A DNA stretch of 64,000 bases from assembly GCA_028687335.1 (NCBI GenBank), contig JAQUAI010000011.1, positions 34,464 through 98,463 of the forward strand, read 5' to 3'. Source of the DNA: Gallionella sp. Its GTDB lineage: Bacteria > Pseudomonadota > Gammaproteobacteria > Burkholderiales > Gallionellaceae. Shown piece after piece: positions 50,107 through 58,422 of the stretch. The notes below the pieces were generated by a model. That model was not told the origin of the DNA and made no database searches. It saw only the letters and a list, made by a program, of their open reading frames with translations. Position 1 is the stretch's first letter; the number at the start of each line of letters is the position of its first letter. The translations under genes and the position numbers were made by a program.

Positions 50107-50487
50107 ATGAAAATGCTACGCAATCTAATCACCACATTGGCTCTACTTTTGCCGCTGTACGCCCATGCCGTTGGCCAGCCCTACACGCAGGACAAGATGG
50201 ATGCGCTGAACAAATTAGGCACACCGATGCTGGTATTTATTTATGCCGATTGGTGCCCAACCTGTAAAGCGCAAGAAAAAATTCTGGATCGCCTGTTACC
50301 CACCGCCGAGTTCAAAAACATCGAGGCCTTGCGGGTTGATTTCGACACGCAAAAACCCGTTGTGCGCGCGTTTAGCGTGCGCTATCAGAGCACACTGATC
50401 GTGTTTAAAAACGGGGCAGAAGTGGCGCGTGCCACGGCAGAAACTGATTCCGATACGATTGCTGCGCTGTTGCGCCGCATCCGCTGA
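50107..50487 (+). CDS. Exported thioredoxin-like protein
   Basis: The 126-residue protein has a signal peptide (LALLLPLYAHA) and a thioredoxin fold with active site FIYADWCPTCKAQEK (C50, C53) and the cis-Pro-like segment YQSTLIVFKNG. It follows AAGGAG. It is the first gene after the plus ECF-type promoter and lies 6 bases before a CcdA-like gene, so reducing power would be passed from the membrane protein to it. A role in keeping the NPC-repeat proteins reduced is inference. Confidence 0.92.
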   Translation: MKMLRNLITTLALLLPLYAHAVGQPYTQDKMDALNKLGTPMLVFIYADWCPTCKAQEKILDRLLPTAEFKNIEALRVDFDTQKPVVRAFSVRYQSTLIVFKNGAEVARATAETDSDTIAALLRRIR

Positions 50488-50493
50488 TTCGTC

Positions 50494-51219
50494 ATGGAAT
50501 TGGGGCTTTCCAGTTTCGGGTTGTCGTTTTTGGCGGGCGTGTTATCTACGCTGTCGCCATGCGTATTACCGTTGGTTCCGATCATTCTCGGCGCGGCCGC
50601 TAGCTCGCACCGCACAGGGAAATACGCGCTAATCGGCGGCTTGATGTTGTCATTCACGCTAATCGGAATCGTACTCGGTTCACTCGGCAATGTTATCGGC
50701 ATAGAACAAGACAGCCTGCGTCTGGTTGGCGGCACGGTACTCGTCTTGTTGGGTAGCTTAATGGTGTCCCAGTGGCTGCAAGAACGCTTTGCCGCCGCTA
50801 TCAGTCGCCTAGGGGTAGGGCAAAATCTGTTGGCACGTTTTGATATGGGCGGATTGCGCGGACAGTTTGTTTTGGGCATGTTGCTCGGCATCGTCTGGAG
50901 CCCCTGCGTCGGCCCCACACTGGGCGTGGCCATCACCCTCGCCAGCCAAGGGCAAAGCCTACCGCAAGTCGGCGCGGTCATGATGTTGTTCAGCCTCGGG
51001 GCAGCGTTGCCCTTACTGATACTGGGAGCACTCTCCGGGCAGGCCATGGCAACTTGGCGCGGACGCATGCTAGACGCAGGCCAAACCACCAAGAAAATTT
51101 TTGGCGGTGCCTTGCTAATCCTGGGTATGTTTATCCTTTCCGGCGCGGATAAGTCGTTTGAAAAATGGGCAGTCAATGCAATGCCCGACTGGCTGCTGAC
51201 ATTAACCAGCCGCTATTGA
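50494..51219 (+). CDS. CcdA/DsbD-type thiol-electron transporter
   Basis: The 241-residue protein has six hydrophobic spans. The two conserved cysteines sit in STLSPCVLPLVP and VWSPCVGPTLG, which relay electrons from cytoplasmic thioredoxin to the periplasm. It is typical of CcdA-like proteins. Its neighbour upstream is the exported thioredoxin, the natural acceptor. Confidence 0.92.
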   Translation: MELGLSSFGLSFLAGVLSTLSPCVLPLVPIILGAAASSHRTGKYALIGGLMLSFTLIGIVLGSLGNVIGIEQDSLRLVGGTVLVLLGSLMVSQWLQERFAAAISRLGVGQNLLARFDMGGLRGQFVLGMLLGIVWSPCVGPTLGVAITLASQGQSLPQVGAVMMLFSLGAALPLLILGALSGQAMATWRGRMLDAGQTTKKIFGGALLILGMFILSGADKSFEKWAVNAMPDWLLTLTSRY

Positions 51220-51230
51220 AGGAGGTTGTG

Positions 51231-52067
51231 ATGGCGGAAAAAGAGTCACTATTGAACACGCTGCTTGGCTTGTCGATGATTGTCGAGGCGCGCGACCCCT
51301 ACACTGGCGGACACCTGTGGCGCGTGTCGCAATTCTCCAAATTGTTGGCGCAGCAAGCGGGATTATCGCGTCGCGACATCGCGCTGTGCGAAGTCGGCGG
51401 CTTTCTGCACGACCTCGGCAAAATCGGCGTGCCCGATGCCATCCTTAACAAGAATGACCGACTAACCGATGGCGAATACGCCATCATCAAAACGCATCCC
51501 TCGGTCGGCGGAAAACTTCTCTCCAACCATCCCTTGGCAAACCTTGCGTTCGAGGCGGTGGTCGGCCATCACGAACGTCCCGACGGCAAAGGCTACCCGC
51601 ACGGCCTCGCGGGCGATGTCATCCCCGAAGTCGCCCGCATCGTCGGCATCGCCGATGCCTTCGATGCCATGACCAGCACGCGCGCCTACCGCAACGGCAT
51701 GCCGACGGAACAAGCCTTAAGCATCATTAGCAACGAGTTGGGCAGGCAGTTTGACGCACCACTAGCGAAACACTTCCTGTCGCTAAACGCATCCGCCGAG
51801 CTGGCCCACATCGTTGGCCACAGCGAACCAGGACTGCCGTTATTACAGTGCGGTTGCGGTGCCCCGCTGGCAATACGCAGCGCACAGCGCGACGGCGACC
51901 ATGTGTATTGCCACTGCTGCGGTGGTGAATCGCGCCTGAGCAAACATGGCGATGATCGCAAGATCGAGATGACAGGAGAGAAGGGCGATGCCTCGGTACT
52001 GGCACCGGATTCCGATTCCGATTTGATCGGTGCAATGGTGGAAGACATCGCGCCGCATGTCTTATGA
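51231..52067 (+). CDS. HD-GYP domain phosphodiesterase with C-terminal Cys cluster
   Basis: The 278-residue protein starts at ATG 51231 after AAGGAGGT; the longer frame overlaps the CcdA gene. The HD motif is GGFLHDLGKIG and the GYP motif HHERPDGKGYPHG, so it should degrade cyclic di-GMP. After residue 200 comes a small Cys cluster (QCGCGAP, then VYCHCCGG: C207, C209, C227, C229, C230) that looks like a metal-binding knuckle. Placement in a thiol/metal operon suggests that cyclic di-GMP turnover is linked to the stress response. Confidence 0.9.
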   Translation: MAEKESLLNTLLGLSMIVEARDPYTGGHLWRVSQFSKLLAQQAGLSRRDIALCEVGGFLHDLGKIGVPDAILNKNDRLTDGEYAIIKTHPSVGGKLLSNHPLANLAFEAVVGHHERPDGKGYPHGLAGDVIPEVARIVGIADAFDAMTSTRAYRNGMPTEQALSIISNELGRQFDAPLAKHFLSLNASAELAHIVGHSEPGLPLLQCGCGAPLAIRSAQRDGDHVYCHCCGGESRLSKHGDDRKIEMTGEKGDASVLAPDSDSDLIGAMVEDIAPHVL

Positions 52068-52111
52068 TTGGATACACCGATCAAACCATGCTCGTCGCTC
52101 CTGCGCAGATG

Positions 52112-52141
52112 TGTAGGAGCCCGATTTATCGGGCTCCTACA
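52112..52141. repeat. REP-like palindrome
   Basis: TGTAGGAGCCCGAT and ATCGGGCTCCTACA form a perfect 14-bp stem with a two-base centre. GTAGGAGC-type palindromes are common dispersed repeats in proteobacteria. It could also end the HD-GYP transcript. Confidence 0.75.
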
Positions 52142-52200
52142 AATGGGATTCGTTCAAGCAATATCTGCTGTGTAAGGATGAATAAACTGAGAGGTCTGCA

Positions 52201-52575
52201 ATGTCCGAACTAAGCAATACCGTACAAATCAACGGCAGAGCAGTATCGGTCGAATGGAGCAAAGCCGCCGCGCGCGAACTGGCGCGGCGCGCGCAACCGC
52301 TGGTGGTCGAACTGGAACTCTACTTCTCCTGCCTGGTGAAGAAGTTCGTCCACTTCCACGAAACGGCACCGCAATGCGACACCGTCGCCGTCAGCGACAA
52401 ACTCGCCGTCTTCTTTCGCCCCGTCACCTCCACCGCCTGCTCGTTCGAAGTCGCCGACCGTTTGGGCCGCCAGCCCGAAATCGAACTAGATACGCCCAAC
52501 GTGCGCAAGATCGCACCCAAACGCGTCAGCATCAACTATGTGCGCGGGGAGTGGAAGGGGAAGTTCTGGATATAG
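52201..52575 (+). CDS. Conserved hypothetical protein (124 aa)
   Basis: A good GAGAGGT ribosome site precedes the ATG. The protein is soluble, with two Cys-containing segments (LYFSCLVKKFVHFHE, APQCDTVAVS) and a basic C-terminus. I do not recognise a domain. An upstream TGTAAGG (52171) lacks the CGAC partner and lies too close to the start to be a clear sigma site. Confidence 0.75.
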   Translation: MSELSNTVQINGRAVSVEWSKAAARELARRAQPLVVELELYFSCLVKKFVHFHETAPQCDTVAVSDKLAVFFRPVTSTACSFEVADRLGRQPEIELDTPNVRKIAPKRVSINYVRGEWKGKFWI

Positions 52576-52600
52576 ATACTTCTGGAGGAGCGGCAGATAT

Positions 52601-52632
52601 TCGGCCTTATGGAAATCTTTCCATAAGGCCGA
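52601..52632. terminator. Perfect 15-bp palindrome between convergent genes
   Basis: TCGGCCTTATGGAAA and TTTCCATAAGGCCGA are perfect inverted copies separated by TC. It lies between the 3' ends of the genes ending at 52575 and 52646 and may terminate both. Confidence 0.6.
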
Positions 52633-52645
52633 TAAGCCGTCATGA

Positions 52646-53434
52646 TCAGCGTATCCGCCCGGCAAGCGCCAGTTCCACCATCCATTGCGTGTCCTCGACT
52701 GAAATATCCAGCTGACTGGTGATATCCAGTTCCCTGTCCTCGAACACATCCTCGCCGGGATGTTCCGCTGCCCATGTCCACACTATCTCGTCGCGCTTCC
52801 GCAGCAGCGCTTCGATGTGCGGGCGGTAGAGTACGAACATGGCGCTGATCCAGCGATTCAACGGCAGCGATGGAAATGCATGGTCGATGACGAAGTGGTC
52901 CAGCATGCGGATCACTTGTTCGGCGGGATACCAGGCTTCGGCGGTCACCCAGCGGTTGGTGGTGAACAGGGTGGTCGGGAAGCCGTAGCCGTCCATGGCG
53001 ATAGCGATCAGGTGAGACAACGCTTCGTCGCCTTGCGGCCACGGATCGGTGGCGGGATATTCGATGGGAGAGACACCGGCGGGCATGCCCTTGGGGCGCA
53101 GAAAGCAATGAAAGTGGCCGTGTTCGCCTGCTGCGCTGCGATGGGTGTGGTAGTAATACTGCGCATGGCTCTCGCGGTCGTACACATCGTCATCGGGGTA
53201 GTGGTTGAATTCGTAAAACGTCTCGCCCCGATTCAGACTGTCGCGCAACACTTCGCCGACGATGTTCAGTTCGGCTTTTTTCAGTACGCGATAGTTCTCT
53301 ACGATTTCTCGTCCGGCCTGCCGCATCACAAGCAATTGCGACAGTGGTATAGCCGATAAGTCGGGCACCTTCACTGGCTCCAGCACGGAACCAGTGCAAA
53401 GTGCCAGCCCGCTTAATGCATCTTGGCGGCGCAT
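52646..53434 (-). CDS. His-rich conserved protein of unknown function coupled to the NPC-repeat peptide
   Basis: The 262-residue soluble protein has a striking His cluster YYYHTHRSAAGEHGHFHCFL at about residues 92-111 and an acidic run YPDDDVYDRESH before it, suggesting metal binding. It may belong to a DUF family (possibly DUF6969) but I cannot confirm that. Its ATG lies inside the last codons of the NPC-repeat peptide gene (22-base overlap), so production of the two is coupled. Confidence 0.75.
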   Translation of the reverse strand: MRRQDALSGLALCTGSVLEPVKVPDLSAIPLSQLLVMRQAGREIVENYRVLKKAELNIVGEVLRDSLNRGETFYEFNHYPDDDVYDRESHAQYYYHTHRSAAGEHGHFHCFLRPKGMPAGVSPIEYPATDPWPQGDEALSHLIAIAMDGYGFPTTLFTTNRWVTAEAWYPAEQVIRMLDHFVIDHAFPSLPLNRWISAMFVLYRPHIEALLRKRDEIVWTWAAEHPGEDVFEDRELDITSQLDISVEDTQWMVELALAGRIR

Positions 53435-53694
53435 GGATTTTTACCCGAACATGGGTTCTTCGCTGCACAGGGGTTTTTAGCACTGCAAGGATTTTTAGCT
53501 GCGCAAGGATTGGCCTTTTTGTGCTTTGCCATACAGGGATGCTTGCCTGCACACGGGTTTGCGGATACCTCCATTTTGGAGCGGGCCGCACAGGGATTGG
53601 CTGCACCGCAGGGTGCTGCCAGTGCCGCACCGCTCATCGCGGCAGCCAGCGCGCCGGAAGAGATGAGTGTTTTTGCAATTTGATTGAGTTTCAT
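53413..53694 (-). CDS. Exported Cys-rich NPC-repeat peptide
   Basis: The 93-residue protein starts at ATG 53694 after AGGAGA; the longer frame has no ribosome site. A signal peptide (MSGAALAA) is followed by nine PC units, mostly NPCAAK or NPCSGK, spaced about five residues, with Lys and His between. Every cysteine is in a PC pair. No enzyme motif is visible. It resembles the arrays on the heme protein at 49177-49800 and is under the same promoter type. It is probably a periplasmic metal or thiol buffer (inference). Confidence 0.85.
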   Translation of the reverse strand: MKLNQIAKTLISSGALAAAMSGAALAAPCGAANPCAARSKMEVSANPCAGKHPCMAKHKKANPCAAKNPCSAKNPCAAKNPCSGKNPCAAKMH

Positions 53695-53755
53695 GATGAT
53701 TCTCCTAATGAGTTCGACGGGTTGAGCATGGCCGGAATGGCGAATGCACAACTTA

Positions 53756-53781
53756 GTCGCAGGAGAATTTGCATCCTTACA
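53756..53781 (-). promoter_or_regulatory. ECF-type promoter (minus) for the NPC-repeat peptide
   Basis: On the minus strand TGTAAGG (53781-53775), 15 bases, then CGACTAA. This third identical-spacing copy places the NPC-repeat peptide and the His-rich protein in the regulon of the nearby ECF sigma factor. The remaining 53782-53950 shows no gene. Confidence 0.75.
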
Positions 53782-53950
53782 AAATATTGTGTGCCCGCAC
53801 TTAAACTCCTTGATTTACCTCGTCCCTGCGCGTGGGCTCATCAACCTCGAACCCACTCCTTGCGAGTGTAGCCCTCTCAGGTGGAACAACACGCCACTCG
53901 ACTAAGCTGGCAAGAGGCTAGGGCAGTGCGAGTAACGCTTGCATCCGGTT

Positions 53951-54241
53951 TCAGCGCAAGCTGAACAGGTATTTATCTTCTTGCTGCTCTGCCGGTGCGG
54001 GCGGTATATGCGTTGCCACCGGTTTTATCTGTCGTGCCAACAAGGGATGTATCTCTTCGATACGATCCGCCAATTCATTCAGTTCCGCTGTATCAGCATC
54101 CCGCGCCAGCTCAATCACTGCACGGGCATATTCGCCGTTGATTGCCAGCCACTCCACATCAATGATGCGATTTGTTGCGCGCCGTAAGATGACATGCAAA
54201 CGACCAGACAGGGAAAACAAGACTTCAGATTCGCCAGCCAT
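53951..54241 (-). CDS. Conserved hypothetical protein (96 aa)
   Basis: The ATG at 54241 follows GGAGG with good spacing. The soluble, acidic protein has a beta-strand-like N-terminus (VLFSLSGRLHVILRRATNRI) and a helical, Glu/Ala-rich middle. I recognise no domain. It is separated from amtB by a strong terminator, so it needs its own promoter. Confidence 0.7.
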   Translation of the reverse strand: MAGESEVLFSLSGRLHVILRRATNRIIDVEWLAINGEYARAVIELARDADTAELNELADRIEEIHPLLARQIKPVATHIPPAPAEQQEDKYLFSLR

Positions 54242-54268
54242 TAGACCTCCATGGTTAATACGTTTTCG

Positions 54269-54295
54269 AAAAAAAGGGCACCTTGCGGTGCCCTT
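54269..54295 (-). terminator. Rho-independent terminator after amtB
   Basis: On the minus strand AAGGGCACC and GGTGCCCTT form a 9-bp stem with a 4-base loop followed by a run of T. A second small stem GGAGCC/GGCTCC lies at 54301-54317. Confidence 0.92.
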
Positions 54296-54331
54296 GAAAA
54301 GGAGCCGTGAGGGCTCCGGGAGGAGACGGTT

Positions 54332-55834
54332 TTACATGTTGTAGGCGCGTTCGCCGTGAGTCGTCGTATCCAAACCTTCGCGCTCGTCTTCTTCTTTGAC
54401 GCGCAGGCCGATGGTCAGGTCAACGATCTTGTAGCAGATGAATGCTGCCACGCCAGACCAGATAACCGAGGTCAACACAGCTTGTGTTTGAATCCACAGT
54501 TGCGAGCTGATCGTGGTATCAACGATGGTGTTGTTGACGTAGTCGATGATGCCGGTACCACCCATGCTCCAAGTGTTGAACACACCTGTCAGCAATGCAC
54601 CCAAGATACCGCCCAGTGCGTGGATACCAAACACGTCAAGTGCATCGTCCGCACCCAACATCTTCTTCAAGCCAGTTACGCCCCAGAAGCAGACCACACC
54701 AGCCAGCGCACCGATCACCAGACCGCCGCCGATACCAACCCAACCGCAAGCCGGGGTGATGGCAACCAGACCAGCAACTGCACCAGAAGCCGCGCCCAAC
54801 AAGCTAGGTTTACCTTTCAGTACCCATTCGCAAGCCAGCCAAGTCAACACTGCGGCAGCAGTAGCGAACAAGGTGTTAGCAAATGCCAGGGTAGCTGTAC
54901 CGCCCGCTTCCAGCGCAGAACCTGCGTTGAAACCGAACCAACCCACCCACAGCAGGGAAGCACCGATCATAGTCATCACCAGATTGTGCGGAGCCATTGG
55001 CTCTTTGCCGTAACCAACACGCTTGCCAACCAAGTAAGCACCCACCAGACCGGCAACACCAGCGTTGATGTGCACTACGGTACCGCCTGCGAAGTCCAGC
55101 GCGCCCTTTTGGAACAACCAACCAGAGGCAGCAACCGCAGCAGCAGCAGCATCCGCATCAGTGAAGGCATCTGGGCCAGGCCAGAACCAAACCATGTGCG
55201 CGATTGGCAGGTAGCTGAAGGTGAACCACAGTGCGGAGAACAACAGCACAGCGGAGAACTTCATACGCTCAGCAAAACCGCCCACGATCAGCGCCACAGT
55301 GATGGCAGCGAAGGTCGCTTGGAAGGCCACGAAAGTAAACTCAGGAATCACAACACCCTTGCTGAAAGTCGCCGCATTGGCAACTGCACCCGTCACCGGA
55401 TCATAGATGCCGGACAGGAACAGACGATCAAAGCCGCCGATAAACGCATTGCCAGCGGTGAACGCCAACGAGTAGCCGTAAATCGCCCACAGTACTGCGA
55501 TCAGAGCAAAGATACTGAACACTTGCATCAGGATGGACAGCATATTTTTGCTGCGCACCAAGCCGCCGTAGAACAGCGCCAAGCCAGGGATAGACATCAT
55601 GATCACCAACAGTGTGGAGGTGAGCATAAAACCAGTGTCGCCCTTGTTAGGTGTCGGTGCGGGAGCCGCTTCGGCAACCGCTTCAACTGGTGCAGCAACT
55701 TCGGCAGCCGGTGCGGCCACTTCAGCTACAGCGGAGACTGCTTCGATCACGGCAGCGGCCTCTTCGGCATAAGCCGAAACAGACATCCCGCTCAACGCAG
55801 CCAGTAATGCAAATAGTGCGAAAAATTTCTTCAT
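54332..55834 (-). CDS. amtB: Ammonium transporter AmtB
   Basis: The 500-residue protein starts at ATG 55834 after AAGGAGAG. It has a signal peptide and an unusual Ala/Glu/Val-rich periplasmic stretch (about residues 25-60), then eleven membrane spans. The twin-His and Phe-gate regions typical of Amt are present (DFAGGTVVHINAGVAGLVGA, FGIHALGGILGALLTG). It lies 10 bases after glnK, the usual glnK-amtB pair, and should be controlled by PII and by nitrogen status. Confidence 0.96.
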   Translation of the reverse strand: MKKFFALFALLAALSGMSVSAYAEEAAAVIEAVSAVAEVAAPAAEVAAPVEAVAEAAPAPTPNKGDTGFMLTSTLLVIMMSIPGLALFYGGLVRSKNMLSILMQVFSIFALIAVLWAIYGYSLAFTAGNAFIGGFDRLFLSGIYDPVTGAVANAATFSKGVVIPEFTFVAFQATFAAITVALIVGGFAERMKFSAVLLFSALWFTFSYLPIAHMVWFWPGPDAFTDADAAAAAVAASGWLFQKGALDFAGGTVVHINAGVAGLVGAYLVGKRVGYGKEPMAPHNLVMTMIGASLLWVGWFGFNAGSALEAGGTATLAFANTLFATAAAVLTWLACEWVLKGKPSLLGAASGAVAGLVAITPACGWVGIGGGLVIGALAGVVCFWGVTGLKKMLGADDALDVFGIHALGGILGALLTGVFNTWSMGGTGIIDYVNNTIVDTTISSQLWIQTQAVLTSVIWSGVAAFICYKIVDLTIGLRVKEEDEREGLDTTTHGERAYNM

Positions 55835-55844
55835 GTCGCTCTCC

Positions 55845-56192
<348 letters not shown>

Positions 56193-56197
56193 CTATT

Positions 56198-56221
56198 CAA
56201 AATAAGGGGGCAGGTGCCCCC
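56198..56221 (-). terminator. Terminator after the porin gene
   Basis: On the minus strand GGGGGCA/TGCCCCC is followed by TTATTTT, between the porin gene and glnK. Confidence 0.8.
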
Positions 56222-56229
56222 TGTTGGAT

Positions 56230-56976
56230 TTAGAACGCTTTAGAAACCCATGCGAAGGCTTGGCCTTTACCCAAATCTTGGGTGTTTGCATCGGTCCATA
56301 CGAGAGGATTGGCGTTGGTGTCGGAGTAAGCAGCACCCACAGTCATGCCGGAACCCAAGTTGTAGGTCAGGCTGATTTTCCAGTCGTCGTAGTTTTGTGC
56401 GCCGTTGTTCTTGAAGTTGAAAGTACCCCAATGTGCGCCGGCAGTCAGACCAGTTTCACCGATAGGCAGACTGGCGGAAAGGTCTAGGTAGTCAGAACCT
56501 CTAGCATTGCCAAAACCGAAAGCTCCGCTGCTAGCAACATACGAATACTTCGCGGTGACCCACTTGTAGCCCAACGCGGCATAGAGCTCGGTGGTGTCGG
56601 CATTGACGGTGGCACCAACGCGTGTGCCAGGGTAGTAATACTGGATCGCGCCCAAGTCATAGGTAACATCGCCGCCAGCGAAACTGCTGCGATAGCCGCC
56701 GTAAAGGTCAAATTCCATGTTGCCCGAAGCGTAGCCTTGGTAATCTTCGATCCAACCCACATTGGAGCCCCAAACGCCGACGTAAGCACCGCTTGCGTGT
56801 GCATAATCAAAACCGCCTTGAATTGCTACATCATGGCCAGTTTGGGTAATACCACGGAACAGATAGTCAGTTGTGAGGCTAACATTGGCAGCGATTGGCA
56901 AAGCATCTTCAGCCATTGCTACGCTAGGAGCTGCCAATGCAGCCAGAATCAAGGTACCCAATAATTTACGTTTCAT
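56230..56976 (-). CDS. TorF-family putative porin
   Basis: The 248-residue protein starts at ATG 56976; the frame to 57111 has no ribosome site. A signal peptide (AALAAPSVAMA) is followed by the family start VSLTTDYLFRGITQT and beta-strand-like alternation, ending in Phe (WVSKAF). Family members are outer-membrane proteins of unknown substrate. Location upstream of glnK-amtB suggests nitrogen-linked expression. Confidence 0.9.
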   Translation of the reverse strand: MKRKLLGTLILAALAAPSVAMAEDALPIAANVSLTTDYLFRGITQTGHDVAIQGGFDYAHASGAYVGVWGSNVGWIEDYQGYASGNMEFDLYGGYRSSFAGGDVTYDLGAIQYYYPGTRVGATVNADTTELYAALGYKWVTAKYSYVASSGAFGFGNARGSDYLDLSASLPIGETGLTAGAHWGTFNFKNNGAQNYDDWKISLTYNLGSGMTVGAAYSDTNANPLVWTDANTQDLGKGQAFAWVSKAF

Positions 56977-57222
56977 GTTTTTTCCTCTCAAAGTTATAAC
57001 GGGACAAAAGTATCCACGCCTATTTCCAAGCACATCGCGTGCCAGAAATATTTTTCTAATGTATTCAACAAGATATATGAGTAAGCTCATTTTGAAGCGA
57101 TAACGGCGCATGGTCGTGGTGCATCAATCCCGTGCGCAGCACCGATTGTGTGCACCTTTGCTATTCGCTGCCGCTTCCCTGCTAAACTTGGGGTACCTAT
57201 TCAATCTCGGAGAAAACCCACC

Positions 57223-57459
57223 ATGATTAACAGCAAATTTTTTGAAGATATGTCCACAAAACTGAACGAGGCTGTTGCCAACAGCCCCGCAAAAGACTTT
57301 GAAAAAAACGCCCGCGCCTTGCTCTCACAGGGATTTGCCAAGCTCGATTTGGTCACCCGCGAGGAGTTTGATGTGCAAGCGCAAGTGCTGGCACGCGCAC
57401 GCGAGCAACTCACTGCGCTGGAAGCGCGCATTACCCAACTGGAAGCCGAGAAAAAATAA
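57223..57459 (+). CDS. ubiK: UbiK-type accessory factor (BMFP family)
   Basis: The 78-residue protein (MINSKFFEDMSTKL) ends in a coiled-coil QLTALEARITQLEAEKK, as in YqiC/UbiK, which assists the ubiquinone biosynthesis complex. It starts at ATG 57223; the frame extension to 57148 is spurious. It is 2 bases before yifB. Confidence 0.88.
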   Translation: MINSKFFEDMSTKLNEAVANSPAKDFEKNARALLSQGFAKLDLVTREEFDVQAQVLARAREQLTALEARITQLEAEKK

Positions 57460-57461
57460 TT

Positions 57462-58418
57462 ATGGGCTTGGCTGTACTTTACAGCCGCGCGCTCTCCGGC
57501 ATGGAGGCGGCGCAAGTCACGGTCGAGGTGCATCTGGCCAACGGCTTGCCGCAATTCACCATCGTGGGCCTGCCTGAAGCCGAGGTCAAAGAGAGCAAAG
57601 ACCGCGTCCGTGCCGCTTTGCAAAATTGCCAGTTTGAATTTCCCGCCCGCCGTATCACCGTCAACCTCGCTCCCGCTGATTTACCCAAAGAAAGCGGGCG
57701 TTTTGACTTACCCATTGCGCTCGGCATCCTTGCCGCCTCGGGGCAAATACCTGCTGACCGCCTGAGTGAATATGAGTTTGCCGGTGAGCTGGCGCTCACT
57801 GGTGAATTACGGGCCATACGCGGGGCGCTGGCCATGACCTACCGCGCGGCAAATTCTGGCCGCGCTTTTATCCTGCCCGCACTCAATGCACCCGAGGCGG
57901 CTTTGGTGGATGATGCTGCGGTTTATCCCGCCCAGTCATTGCTGCAAGTGGCGGCTCACTTAACAGGACATGAGCCACTGGCAAGATTCATCCCAAACAC
58001 CGCAGCGATTGCCCCGCATTACGCCGATATGCGCGAGGTAAAAGGCCAGCTGCAATCAAAGCGGGCGCTGGAAATTGCGGCGGCAGGTAATCATTCGGTG
58101 CTCTTGAGCGGCCCACCGGGCACGGGGAAATCAATGCTGGCGGCACGCTTTCCCGGCATTTTGCCCGCGATGACGCAAGCGGAGGCGCTAGAAAGTGCCG
58201 CGATGCAATCGCTCGGCGGCACCTTTGATGTTGGCCGCTGGAAACAGCGCCCCTACCGTTCGCCGCACCATACCGCGAGCGCTGTTGCACTCGTCGGCGG
58301 CGGTGTAAACAGGAATACTAAACGCGACTGCGGAAAATTATTTGCGACTAATGCAGCGCTATTTGCGACTGGCAGACCTCTGATTGAGGATCAATGGCTT
58401 TTCGGCCATGCTTGGTAA
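57462..58418 (+). pseudogene. comM: YifB/ComM Mg-chelatase-like AAA ATPase, interrupted at residue 281
   Basis: The N-terminal lobe (YSRALSGMEAAQVTVEVHLA, PADLPKESGRFDLPIALG) and the Walker A LLSGPPGTGKSMLAARF are intact up to SPHHTASAVALVGGG. A normal protein of about 500 residues would continue with the Walker B region. Instead the reading changes to unrelated sequence from 58305 and stops at 58418. The gene is cut by the Tn7-like element. Its 3' half is not in this window. Loss would remove the ComM helicase role in transformation. Confidence 0.9.
58304..58370 (+). repeat. Transposon end with three spaced GCGACT repeats
   Basis: The terminal TGT (58304) is followed by GCGACT at 58324, 58344 and 58365, 20-21 bp apart; the last two extend to ATTTGCGACT. 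This is the layout expected for TnsB-type transposase binding sites. Confidence 0.7.
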
Positions 58419-58422
58419 TAGC

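Noticed and set aside
52171..52196. TGTAAGG upstream of the gene at 52201, possible fourth sigma site
   Set aside because: The base group at the right distance is GGTC, not CGAC, and the motif is only about 30 bases from the start codon.
53782..53950. tRNA-like GGGTTCGAGG on the minus strand
   Set aside because: No cloverleaf stems can be built around it.
54356..55807. Long plus-strand open frame opposite amtB
   Set aside because: It is the antisense of a clear ammonium transporter; composition is Gln/His/Arg-rich with no ribosome site or domain.
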